Under the pieces are notes generated by a model. It was not told where the DNA came from, did no database searches, and saw nothing but the letters and a program-made list of their open reading frames with translations. This document shows, piece by piece, positions 30,301 to 37,656 of a stretch of 64,000 nt of DNA; the first letter of the stretch is position 1; the number at the start of each line of letters is the position of its first letter. The stretch is taken from positions 1,674,001 to 1,738,000 of the forward strand of contig NC_019682.1 of assembly GCF_000316575.1 (NCBI RefSeq), written 5' to 3'. Both the position numbers and the translations under genes were made by a program. This DNA is from Calothrix sp. PCC 7507 (GTDB lineage: Bacteria > Cyanobacteriota > Cyanobacteriia > Cyanobacteriales > Nostocaceae).

Positions 30301-31191
30301 GACTAAGATGCCCGATCGCCCCGTTTGACCAGAAGGAGGGATCGGCGAAACCACGGCTTGCTGCGGGACTCGATCCCAAGCACCTGTGGGCAGATTACCA
30401 AACTGATCAATCAAATCCGAGATCAAAACGGACTGCTGTGTTTGCATCACCTCTCTAAATGACCAAGCTGAATCAACATCGAGATTGACGACTTCCGGAA
30501 CGGCGGGGTGCTTGCGGTCAATGCCACTGGTGCCAGCCAAAACAACACGCTGCTGATCGGGATCGACCAGATAAATCATCGCAAAGGGGAAGTCATAAAG
30601 ATTGGTTTCCAGACAACTGGCACTTAGCGTACAGGCTGCATCAAACGTCCGGGCGTCTGCAGTCCGAGCTGCTAGTGCTTGCAAGAGCGCTAGCTGACGC
30701 TCACCAACAATCCGCTGCGTGTCGTCCGTGTTGGCGCAGATAATGCCGCCTGGATTCCCCTGATCGTCGGGAATGGGGCTGTAGGAAAAAGTATAATAGG
30801 TTTCCTCCGGGTAGCCGTTGCGCTCCATGATGAACAACAGCGATTCATCATAGGTGCCCTCATTGTTGAGCATGGCATATTCTACCCTGGGACCGACTTC
30901 ATCCCAAATTTCTGGCCACACTTCAACACCCGGCCTAGCGAACAGTGCCGGGTGCTTGCCTCCCAGCACTGTTCTGTAGGCATCGTTGTAAAGGTTGACC
31001 AATTCACTACCCCACCAAACCCACATCGGTTGACTAGAGGTAAGCATGATGCGGACGGCAGTTTTGAGGCTCTGTGGCCAGGTTTCGACTGCGCCCAATG
31101 ACGTTTGCGACCAGTCATGCGATCGCATCAGCATCGCCATCTCGCTTTTACCTGCAAAAATCTGGTCAGTCATTGAACGATGCGGGATCAT
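27364..31191 (-). CDS. Double hybrid sensor histidine kinase (PAS-GAF-HK-REC-PAS-HK-REC)
   Basis: A 1275-aa signalling protein. Approximate order: PAS-like sensor (~45-165), GAF (~180-335), HisKA (FFSNVSHEFRTPLTLILSPL), HATPase (LLSNAFKFTLAGG, GSGIGLSLVQELVKLHGG), receiver 1 (ILLADDNADMREYI; LVLTDVMMPGMDGFELL with phospho-Asp), PAS (~790-890), a second HisKA (FLAVLSHELRSPLNPILGWS), a second HATPase (GLGLGLAIVRHLVELHGG), receiver 2 (ILVIDDETDSREFV; LLSDIGMPDMDGYMLI). All key residues are present. The linker before receiver 1 is encoded by heptamer repeat DNA (29264-29299). The start ATG overlaps the stop of an upstream receiver-domain remnant (ATGA). Confidence 0.92.
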   Translation of the reverse strand: MIPHRSMTDQIFAGKSEMAMLMRSHDWSQTSLGAVETWPQSLKTAVRIMLTSSQPMWVWWGSELVNLYNDAYRTVLGGKHPALFARPGVEVWPEIWDEVGPRVEYAMLNNEGTYDESLLFIMERNGYPEETYYTFSYSPIPDDQGNPGGIICANTDDTQRIVGERQLALLQALAARTADARTFDAACTLSASCLETNLYDFPFAMIYLVDPDQQRVVLAGTSGIDRKHPAVPEVVNLDVDSAWSFREVMQTQQSVLISDLIDQFGNLPTGAWDRVPQQAVVSPIPPSGQTGRSGILVAGLNPLRLFDDNYRSFIDLVTGQISASVANAQTYEDERKRAEALAELDRAKTLFFSNVSHEFRTPLTLILSPLEEAIANLDGTIPDQEREQLQMVQRNGMRLLKLVNSLLDFSRIEAGRVQASYEPVDLAMYTAELASAFRSLIEQAGMSLIVDCPSLPAAVYVDREMWEKIVLNLLSNAFKFTLAGGITVRLQWLEHQVELTVADTGVGIPSGELPHLFERFHRVENSQGRSFEGSGIGLSLVQELVKLHGGTISVTSTVGQGSCFTVAIPTGTTHLPNEQIRAARTLTSTALGVMPYVEEAQRWLPQEDGGREQGEIGDLRKNYNSPSFPSPQSKIQNPKSKILLADDNADMREYIRRLLSGAYTVEIAADGIAAMKAIQHNPPDLVLTDVMMPGMDGFELLRSLRSHPTTQDIPIILLSARAGEESRIEGLEAGADDYLIKPFSARELLARVEASLKLARLRQEATVRERTILDRVTDGFMALDLDFRLTYANVAAEQLSQTPLAAMLGKTIWESFPAARGTQFEFQYRRSLSQQVAVEFQEYYAPLDLWVEVHVYPSPTGLSLFFRDINDRKRAEAVRLRLAAEREQLLKREQAAREAAETANRIKDEFLAVLSHELRSPLNPILGWSKLLQTHKFNEQRTAEALATIERNAKLQSELIEDLLDVSRILQGKLSLNPCPVDLTATIQGGLETVRLAAEAKLIHIETHLDCKVGQVSGDPARLQQVVWNLLSNAVKFTPKGGRVEVRLNQIEDYAQITVRDTGKGITVDFLPYVFDYFRQQDGATNRKFSGLGLGLAIVRHLVELHGGTVQAESPGEELGATFTVRLPLMPIQSAVKPDYPDAESSFDLNGVQILVIDDETDSREFVAFVLEEAGATVITATSAEEGFAALRQFQPRVLLSDIGMPDMDGYMLIRKIRALSPEEGGTVLAIALTAYAGDFNQQQALQSGFQYHFAKPIEPDKLIKTIADIVGNGE
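29264..29299. repeat. Heptamer tandem repeat inside the hybrid kinase gene
   Basis: Units of TTTTGGA/TTTTAGA on the plus strand encode, on the minus strand, the linker SKIQNPKSKIL between the first HATPase and the first receiver domain. This repeat type normally lies between genes. Confidence 0.8.
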
Positions 31192-31548
31192 GCTTCTTTT
31201 CCTTTGCGCTCACCTAAACGGGCAACGATGGTTACAATCTCTGTTGGCTCAACAGGTTTAGCTAGGTGGCAGTGAAACCCGTCCGCGATCGCCTGTTGCT
31301 GGTCAACTTCTCCAGCATAGGCCGTCAGGGCGATCGCCGGCATTTGCCGACATAATGGATACAGGATATTGACTCACCATGACCGCCGTCAGGAATAGGG
31401 GTGTTGTGGTGGGATAAAGACACGGCAAAAGCAACAGGGTCATTCCCAGCGCCAAAGCAACACAGAGCAGCGCCACACCATAGAATCGCAATTGTATATC
31501 TTGGATGACCTTCCTCCTTGCTCTCAGTACTGTCCTCCTACTAGACAT
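31188..31548 (-). pseudogene. Internally deleted hybrid sensor kinase: N-terminal membrane segment joined to a receiver-domain tail
   Basis: Two frames of one former gene survive. From 31548 the DNA encodes a start with a hydrophobic segment (LRFYGVALLCVALALGMTLL, LYPTTTPLFLTAVMVS) typical of the DUF4118-type N-terminus of cyanobacterial sensor kinases. From about 31350 to 31188 another frame encodes the last ~50 residues of a receiver domain (MPAIALTAYAGEVDQQQAI, then HLAKPVEPTEIVTIVARL). Everything between, i.e. sensor, HisKA and HATPase, is gone. The tail stop overlaps the ATG of the intact downstream kinase, suggesting the two were once an operon. Confidence 0.7.
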
Positions 31549-31732
31549 CTGCCTGCTCCACTAGCTGTGCAACCAGATTCGGTAGCATTTGCGACCCACC
31601 GGAGATGTCTTTGCCACACACGCAGCGCTGGAGCATCAACGCCCCCATCTCTGTGCTATTGCCAAAAACAACTTCCGAATCAGACATGTTTCTGATGAGC
31701 TCGCGTGCATATGGCTGAAATGTACATCCCAA
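31541..31732 (-). pseudogene. N-terminal scrap of a second PAS-type kinase
   Basis: A 63-codon ORF contains MSDSEVVFGNSTEMGALM, which parallels the N-terminus of the intact hybrid kinase downstream (MTDQIFAGKSEMAMLM). After that the similarity stops and an unrelated stretch ends at QLVEQADV. I read it as a truncated paralogue fused to other sequence. It may not be translated. Confidence 0.45.
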
Positions 31733-31942
31733 CCCAGAATGCCCTAAAATTTATCACGTCAATAGAAAAATAGCGTCTGTCCAAGAGTAGATTCCGAAAT
31801 AACCATCACGCTCCGCATTTTAGTCGTGTAGTTCCAGTAGCGTGTGTTATTCCAGGGGCTAACGCACCACCTTTGTGGAATAGGAGTTGTATAATTTCTG
31901 CCCGCTGTGTAAAACAGTATTACAGTGCTGTCAATTTAGTAA
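31733..31942. other. Spacer before the M2 element
   Basis: About 210 bases with no gene or recognised signal. Confidence 0.3.
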
Positions 31943-32055
31943 CTAGTGGTTTGTCAATTTTGTTTTGAGGGGTTTTTGGTAGTGCGGGCCGAAAAGCCCG
32001 CGTGAGCGAGACGCTCACACTACAGTCCCTCATTTCAACCCTGACAGACTACTAG
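31943..32055. mobile_element. MITE-like element, family M2 copy 1
   Basis: Ends CTAGTGGTTTGTCA and (reversed) CTAGTAGTCTGTCA. The first 105 bases are identical, in inverse orientation, to 55627-55731. The interior holds two GC-rich hairpins (GCGGGCCGAAAAGCCCGC and GTGAGCGAGACGCTCAC). No coding capacity. It ends 36 bases upstream of the likely start of the molybdopterin-fold lipoprotein gene, so it sits in that gene's leader. Confidence 0.75.
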
Positions 32056-32090
32056 CGCTAGTCTGTATACCTTTGCAAGCGGTATTTTTA

Positions 32091-33122
32091 ATGTGGTGGA
32101 ATCCAGATTTGGGAAAAAACATAGCTTTCGCACCGCTAGTGACGGCGATTTTATACTTGGGAGGTTGTGTAAACCACCCGACAGATGCCCAACTGGAAGT
32201 GTGGCGCAAAGAAGCGATCGCCCGCAATGCTGAAATTGTGGCAAATCATGCCCAAAAAACTCAGCAGCATGAGTGGAATTTGCTGATTCAGGGTGAAACA
32301 GCAATTGGTAAATCTGTGACATTAAATTGGCAACAGCTACAAGCATTAGCTACAGATCATGTCAAGACGATCAATCCTCTTGACATCGTCAACCCTGGTG
32401 AAGTTAGTGACTTCCGTGGTATCCAAGTCTCAAAATTACTCCAACAACATGGTGTTACCACTAAGGTTACGGAGGTGACTTTTGTATCTTTCGATTCTTA
32501 TTATGTGACGATTAGCTTACAAAATTTGTTAGCATACCCGATTATGCTGGCGATCGCCAAAAATGGTAACTCTATTAAACGCGATCAAGGCGGCCCCATT
32601 TATTTAGTGTTTCCCTATACTCAGTACCCCCAACTGAAGCAAAATTATAACGATAGTGCTTGGGCATTTTACGTCAGTAATATAGTGGTGGGTACTGAAC
32701 CTGTGCAGGTGACTGTAGGTAAGCGTAAATTTGACTTAGCTAGCCTAGACCAACTCTCTCAAATCACAATTAATCAAACTGTAGGTTACAGAGGCACCTG
32801 GCCTAGCGGCAAAGTGAAAATACATGGAGTGCGTATCCGCGATGTCTTAGCCTTAGCCGGTACACAGCTACCTGAGCGGGGGAAGGTTATAGTTCATGGT
32901 AAAGCCCCGACTTACCAAAATGATACTAATGCGGTGCTATTGCCAGCTAGTGATGTTCGTAACTGCGATATTTTGTTAGCCACTAGGTGGGGTGATGACC
33001 GAAAACTGATTCCTGCGAGGATGGGTGGCCCGGTGACGCTGGCTTTTAGTTCGGAATGCCAAGCCCAAACCAGCCCACCCAGATGGGTGACTTTCGTAGA
33101 AGAATTAATTGCAACGCCATGA
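32091..33122 (+). CDS. Lipoprotein with sulfite-oxidase/YedY-type molybdopterin-binding fold
   Basis: A ~343-aa exported protein: the N-terminal leader ends in a lipobox (ILYLGGC), so it is probably anchored outside the plasma membrane. It seems to hold two copies of a sulfite-oxidase-like domain: one (~55-205) with WNLLIQGETAIGKSVTLNWQ and GGPIYLVFPYTQYP, the other (~210-340) with VKIHGVRIRDVLALAG and RMGGPVTLAF. The usual Mo-coordinating Cys in the middle of the domain is not apparent; the only Cys residues lie in the lipobox and near the C-terminus. It may therefore bind a ligand rather than catalyse. Its stop overlaps the cyclase start (ATGA). I chose MWWNPD as the start; an ATG 18 bases upstream is possible. 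Confidence 0.72.
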   Translation: MWWNPDLGKNIAFAPLVTAILYLGGCVNHPTDAQLEVWRKEAIARNAEIVANHAQKTQQHEWNLLIQGETAIGKSVTLNWQQLQALATDHVKTINPLDIVNPGEVSDFRGIQVSKLLQQHGVTTKVTEVTFVSFDSYYVTISLQNLLAYPIMLAIAKNGNSIKRDQGGPIYLVFPYTQYPQLKQNYNDSAWAFYVSNIVVGTEPVQVTVGKRKFDLASLDQLSQITINQTVGYRGTWPSGKVKIHGVRIRDVLALAGTQLPERGKVIVHGKAPTYQNDTNAVLLPASDVRNCDILLATRWGDDRKLIPARMGGPVTLAFSSECQAQTSPPRWVTFVEELIATP

Positions 33123-34585
33123 AACCTTTTGCTTTTCTGTCAATTCGCACCCAGATTATGACTGCGGCAACCCTATTAAGTGTAGCGTTGGTGGGATCAG
33201 TAGTCTTGGTTTGGGCAAAGACTGAGAGTAATGTTTACCGTCAACAAAAGCTGAATGAAGCCAAGTTATTTTCTAGGGTGTTAAGTAATACCTTGTTTGC
33301 TAATCATCTTTCAGAACAAAACTGGAGTCAAATCCGCGTCAATCTTGATTTGCTGCTGAGGGAAAATGAAGAGTTTGTTTACGCACTGGTATCTGATGCG
33401 CGGCTGGAAAATCAGATTGTGGCTGCTTCCCCTGGCGATTTTCAAGACCAGTATGTTCCTGATATTGTCCCATTAGCGGTAACTAATAAGGCACTAAATC
33501 TATCACAAAAGTCTAGTTCTGTAGAGACATTTGTGTTGCGGGATATCAAGTTTTCCGGACGTGTGCGGGCTAAACGTGGCGATCGCATCATGGAAGTAGC
33601 TTCAGATATTCATCTAATAACAGGGCAAAAGATTGGTACGTTGCGGTTTGGGTTATCACTCCAGCAGGTAGAAACCGCTGTAGCTAACGCCGTCACTCAG
33701 GCGCTGGTGGTGGGTGCGGTGGGGCTTGCCATTAGTTGGGTGTTTGCTTATATTTTGGCTAGGCGATTAAGTTACCCAGTGCGTTGTTTACAAGTGAGTG
33801 CAGCTAAAATTGCGGCCGGTGATTTGCAACATCGGGCTGAAGTCATGAATGCTGACGAAATTGGGGCGCTGGCTGCTTCATTTAATGAGATGTCGGCTGC
33901 ATTGCAAGCATCATTTAGTAAGCTACAGAAAACTCTAGAATCCTTTGAGCTATTTGTCCCTAATAAGTTTATTTTGGTGATCGCACCCCAAGGCATCGAA
34001 AATATCAAAGTAGGTGTAGCTTCCATTCGGACGATGACAATTTTATTCTGCGATATCCGGGGTTACACCTCAATGTCGGAGTCGATGAAGCCACTGGAGA
34101 TATTTGCCTTTTTAAATGAATATTTAGCTTGTATGAGTCAGGCAATCAATGAAAATGGTGGCTTTATTGATAAGTATATTGGTGATGCGATTATGGCACT
34201 ATTTGACGATGAGACTACAGATGGTGCGATCAAGGCAGCAATTTTGATGCAGCAAGCCTTGGAGCAGTTTAACAATCAGCGATCGCAAAACGGTTTACCA
34301 AAAATTGCTGTTGGTATTGGCGTGCATCGTGGTGAGGTAGTCATGGGTACTGTCGGTTTTACATCCCGCATCGATTCTACAGTCGTTGGTGATGCCGTCA
34401 ATATTGCCTCCCGCGTTGAGGGATTAACTAAACAGTATGGCTGTGGAATTTTAGTCACAGAGTCGGTAGTGGTTGGTTTATCCCACCCAAAGTTATTTCC
34501 CCTGAGATTGGTAGATAAATCAGTGAAAGTCAAAGGCAAAGACGAAGCGATCGCTATCTATGAACCAATGATAACTGTTGACTGA
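33119..34585 (+). CDS. Membrane HAMP-adenylate/guanylate cyclase (class III)
   Basis: A 488-aa receptor cyclase. A transmembrane helix (~10-32) precedes an extracytoplasmic sensor (~35-185), a second helix (~200-220) and HAMP (~222-275, with RRLSYPVRCLQVSAAKIAAG). The class III catalytic domain follows (~300-480): FCDIRGYTSMSE with metal Asp, GGFIDKYIGDAIMALF with Lys and the second metal Asp, and DSTVVGDAVNIASRVEGL with the catalytic Asn and Arg. These features fit a cAMP-producing enzyme. The ATG overlaps the stop of the upstream lipoprotein gene, so the pair is translationally coupled. A longer in-frame start at 33056 lies inside that gene and is less likely. Confidence 0.9.
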   Translation: MKPFAFLSIRTQIMTAATLLSVALVGSVVLVWAKTESNVYRQQKLNEAKLFSRVLSNTLFANHLSEQNWSQIRVNLDLLLRENEEFVYALVSDARLENQIVAASPGDFQDQYVPDIVPLAVTNKALNLSQKSSSVETFVLRDIKFSGRVRAKRGDRIMEVASDIHLITGQKIGTLRFGLSLQQVETAVANAVTQALVVGAVGLAISWVFAYILARRLSYPVRCLQVSAAKIAAGDLQHRAEVMNADEIGALAASFNEMSAALQASFSKLQKTLESFELFVPNKFILVIAPQGIENIKVGVASIRTMTILFCDIRGYTSMSESMKPLEIFAFLNEYLACMSQAINENGGFIDKYIGDAIMALFDDETTDGAIKAAILMQQALEQFNNQRSQNGLPKIAVGIGVHRGEVVMGTVGFTSRIDSTVVGDAVNIASRVEGLTKQYGCGILVTESVVVGLSHPKLFPLRLVDKSVKVKGKDEAIAIYEPMITVD

Positions 34586-34604
34586 TAACTGTTGACTGAT
34601 AACT
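34570..34604. repeat. Heptamer-type repeat (AACTGTTGACTGAT)
   Basis: Units of AACTGTTGACTGAT repeat across the last codons of the cyclase gene and the spacer. They encode the terminal ITVD of the cyclase, so the repeat has reached into the gene end. Confidence 0.65.
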
Positions 34605-34938
34605 AACCAACAGCATATTCTGTAAACTGCCGCATAAACGGTGAATGAAACCCAATGACAATATCCTGCTTTGGTACACCCTCCTTGACTAATTCCTCCG
34701 CAAAATCAATTTCCGTACCATTATACTGAAGCCAGATTTTCCCATTTTTAATATCTAAATGCAGAACGCACCCATAAACCCGACGACGATTTTCCCAACC
34801 CACATTAACTAGCTGATAATGGTCATGTTCCATATCAAAAATCATTTCTCTATCTATATCATCTCTCCTTGAACCATAATTTACATAATCTGTAATTAGC
34901 TTTTTGATAATTTCCCGATACTGAAATATCTTATCCAT
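34603..34938 (-). CDS. xisI: XisI family protein (fdxN element excision controlling factor type)
   Basis: A 111-aa product from MDKIFQYREIIKKLITDYVN with the XisI hallmarks DIDREMIFDMEHDHYQLVNV, GWENRRRVYGCVLHLDI, GKIWLQYNGTE and the C-terminal DIVIGFHSPFMRQFTEYAVG. XisI with XisH was described as needed for excision of the fdxN element in Anabaena heterocysts, but paralogues are very widespread and often lie far from any excision element. No xisH is adjacent here and no recombinase is in the window. I use the inner ATG, which has GGGGTT just upstream; the upstream start at 35001 adds 21 unlikely residues. Confidence 0.88.
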   Translation of the reverse strand: MDKIFQYREIIKKLITDYVNYGSRRDDIDREMIFDMEHDHYQLVNVGWENRRRVYGCVLHLDIKNGKIWLQYNGTEIDFAEELVKEGVPKQDIVIGFHSPFMRQFTEYAVG

Positions 34939-35165
34939 AACCCCAAAAGCTAGATGAGTGCTTGATTTGAAGGTAAAAGCAATAGGAGTGCTAAAGAACA
35001 CCTAGAAAATTTTTTGTTAGCGAATAGTTGCGATCGCCCCCTACCTTTCGCTAGGATCTGTAAGCTTTAGGGAATAGGCAAAGCTACTTGGGATACAGCT
35101 ACATGCATCTGAGCTATCCTGCCCAAACCCAAGTTAATGAGATTCTACAGGAAAAACAGAAAAAG

Positions 35166-35624
35166 ATGGTGAAACGCGTACAGTTAGTTTTAAATCAAGA
35201 TGTCAGCAAGCTTGGGAAATTAGGCGATTTAGTAGACGTAGCTCCCGGCTATGCTCGTAATTATCTAATTCCGCAAAAATTGGCCACCCATGCTACTCCC
35301 GGTATTCTCAGACAAGTAGAACGCCGTCGTGAAAAAGAAAATCAACGTCAATTAGAACTCAGACAACAAGCTTTAGAGCAAAAAGCCGCTCTAGAAAAAG
35401 TTACCAGTTTGAAAATCGCCAAGCAAGTTGGTGAAAACGAAGCCATTTTCGGTACTGTCACCACCCAAGACGTTGTAGATGCAATTCAAGCAGCTACAAG
35501 TCAAGAAGTTGATCGCCGGGGTATTACCATCCCAGATATCAACCACCTCGGTACTTACAAAGCTGAGATTAAGCTGCATTCTGATGTAATTGCAGAAATC
35601 AATATCGAAGTCGTAGCTAGCTAG
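35166..35624 (+). CDS. rplI: Ribosomal protein bL9
   Basis: Protein of the large ribosomal subunit. A 152-aa product from [20 protein letters not shown] shows the L9 N-terminal domain ([18 protein letters not shown]), the long connecting helix rich in charged residues ([21 protein letters not shown] split at two turns) and the C-terminal RNA-binding domain ([14 protein letters not shown]). An in-frame start at 35088 adds 26 residues not found in L9, so the inner ATG is preferred. It precedes dnaB, an arrangement common in cyanobacteria. Confidence 0.95.
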   Translation: MVKRVQLVLNQDVSKLGKLGDLVDVAPGYARNYLIPQKLATHATPGILRQVERRREKENQRQLELRQQALEQKAALEKVTSLKIAKQVGENEAIFGTVTTQDVVDAIQAATSQEVDRRGITIPDINHLGTYKAEIKLHSDVIAEINIEVVAS

Positions 35625-35921
35625 GCTGATTGACATTTAAGTAGAAGTCAGAATTCAGAAGTCGGGAGACTTGTGTATTCTGGCTCCTAAATACCTCTTA
35701 ATGTATACTCAGCTGAACCACCTTCAAGCGCCTTTGAGTCGATTTTGCACCATAAGGGTAAGAGTGCAACCCCGATAGCTAGTCCATCACAGCGCAAATA
35801 AACCAACCATTACAAAACGCCCAAAAGCTGACTGTACAAGTTTCTTCATTTCAGCTTTCAGACTTCAGACTTCAGACTTCAGACTTCAGACTTCATACTT
35901 CATACTTCAATAAAATCGCTT
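35625..35921. other. rplI-dnaB spacer with ACTTCAG heptamer repeat
   Basis: 297 bases without a gene. The last part (35853-35909) is a tandem array of CAGACTT / CATACTT units ending just before the dnaB start, so it may lie in the dnaB leader. Confidence 0.7.
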
Positions 35922-37277
35922 ATGGCTGACGAACTGAGTTTTAAAGGCGATGGTAGCGGCCATCTACCACCCCAAAACATTGAAGCCGAAGAAGCGATAT
36001 TAGGGGGTATTTTACTAGATCCAGAAGCGATCGGTCGAGTGAGCGATCGCCTCATCGCCGAAGCTTTTTACATTAGCGCTCACAAAGATATCTACCAAGC
36101 AGCGCTCCGCCTCCACGCTCAAGGTAATCCGACAGACTTACTTTCTGTCACCAGTTGGCTCTCTGATAACGATCTACTGGCTCACATTGGTGGGAGAAAC
36201 AAATTAGCCACTCTTGTAGATCGCACCGTCTCAGCAGTCAACATCGACACCCTCGCCGGGTTGGTGATGGATAAATTCCTGCGGCGACAATTAATTAAAG
36301 CTGGTAATGAAATTGTGCATCTCGGTTACGAAACTGAGAAAGAATTACCAATTGTTCTCGATCAAGCAGAGCAAAAAGTCTTTGGCGTCACTCAAGAACG
36401 CCCCCAAACAGGTCTAGTCCACATTTCTGATACCCTAATTAATACTTTCCAAGATATTGAAACTCGTCATCAAGGTATCGCTTTACCGGGGATTCCCTGC
36501 GGCTTTTATGATTTAGATGCCATGACTAGTGGCTTTCAGCGTTCTGATTTAATCATTGTCGCTGGTAGGCCATCAATGGGAAAAACAGCATTTTGTCTAA
36601 ACCTTGCTCATAATATTGCTGCAGGTTATAAACTACCAGTTGCTGTTTTTAGCCTAGAAATGTCTAAAGAACAATTGGTGCAGCGACTATTAGCTAGTGA
36701 AGCCGGCATTGAAAGCGGTTATCTCCGCAGTGGACGCATCAGTCAAACACAATGGGAACCCCTAAGCCGTGCCATTGGTATGCTCTCCGAAATGCCAATT
36801 TATATTGACGACACGCCGAATATTACAGTCACACAAATGCGTAGTCAGGCGCGACGGCTGCAAGCAGAACAGGGAATGGAACTAGGATTAATTGTGATTG
36901 ATTACTTGCAATTAATGGAAGGAGGCGGTGATAATCGCGTCCAAGAATTATCTCGAATTACCCGTTCTCTTAAAGGTTTAGCTAGAGAATTATCTGTACC
37001 AGTTATTGCTTTATCTCAGCTGAGTCGTGGAGTAGAAGCACGTACAAATAAGCGCCCGATGCTTTCAGATTTGAGAGAGAGTGGAAGTATCGAGCAGGAT
37101 GCTGATTTAGTAATAATGTTGTACCGTGAAGAGTATTACACTCAAGATACTCCGGATCGCGGTGTAGCAGAAGTGATAGTAGCGAAACACCGTAATGGAC
37201 CAACAGGCACTGTTAAGCTATTATTTGATCCGCAGTTTACGAAGTTTAAAAACCTAGCTCGCCCAGGTAATTATTAA
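35922..37277 (+). CDS. dnaB: Replicative DNA helicase DnaB (intein-free)
   Basis: Hexameric helicase that unwinds DNA ahead of the replisome. The 451-aa protein has the N-terminal DnaB domain (PPQNIEAEEAILGGILLDPE), Walker A GRPSMGKTAFCLNLA, the RecA-like core (SLEMSKEQLVQRLL, LIVIDYLQLM), and the Arg-rich end DLVIMLYREEYY and VAKHRNGPTGTVKLLF. The well-known intein insertion point between DLRESG and SIEQDAD is uninterrupted, as is the P-loop. ATG follows a short tandem-repeat array; no strong binding site is seen. Confidence 0.97.
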   Translation: MADELSFKGDGSGHLPPQNIEAEEAILGGILLDPEAIGRVSDRLIAEAFYISAHKDIYQAALRLHAQGNPTDLLSVTSWLSDNDLLAHIGGRNKLATLVDRTVSAVNIDTLAGLVMDKFLRRQLIKAGNEIVHLGYETEKELPIVLDQAEQKVFGVTQERPQTGLVHISDTLINTFQDIETRHQGIALPGIPCGFYDLDAMTSGFQRSDLIIVAGRPSMGKTAFCLNLAHNIAAGYKLPVAVFSLEMSKEQLVQRLLASEAGIESGYLRSGRISQTQWEPLSRAIGMLSEMPIYIDDTPNITVTQMRSQARRLQAEQGMELGLIVIDYLQLMEGGGDNRVQELSRITRSLKGLARELSVPVIALSQLSRGVEARTNKRPMLSDLRESGSIEQDADLVIMLYREEYYTQDTPDRGVAEVIVAKHRNGPTGTVKLLFDPQFTKFKNLARPGNY

Positions 37278-37656
37278 AACCTCAGTGCGTTAATCAGGGA
37301 CTTCCCACTAGAAAAATATCCCATCCCTGCGGGATGCTATGCGAACGTTAGGGGAGCAAGGGAAGAAAAATTATGGCTCAATAACTTTTTTCCTCTCCTT
37401 ATCCTCTGCTCCCCGCTCCCTATATGTGTCAACCTTAGAGGATGTTTGAAGAGTCTCCTTCTATGTCATGCTGAGGAACGTACCCCTTTGGGGAAGCAAG
37501 CTACGCTCTTAGCGTTCCCGCAGGGTAGCAATCGCAAAGACTTTGAGATTGCTACGCTACACTTCGTTTCGCTCTCTGCGAGACGCTACGCATAGCTTGC
37601 AACTCCTGCGGAGTACGCAATGACGGGTTTTGGATTATTTATTTTTTGGAACACTC
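37278..37656. other. Spacer between dnaB and the subtilase gene
   Basis: 379 bases with no gene. It holds a palindromic repeat at 37465-37624 (separate entry) and a short GCGGGATGC-type segment near 37328. The genes on each side converge, but no clear U-tract terminator was recognised. Confidence 0.4.
37465..37624. repeat. Palindromic repeat block bounded by GTCATGC/GCAATGAC
   Basis: A 160-bp block of short palindromes (for example GTACCCCTTTGGGGAAGC, CTACGCTACACTTCG, GAGACGCTACGCATAGC) with inverted ends. It is related in ends and content to 4786-4903. Confidence 0.55.

Noticed and set aside
34603-34938. XisI as a sign of a heterocyst excision element here
   Set aside because: No site-specific recombinase gene, no direct repeats bounding an element, and no xisH are visible in the window.
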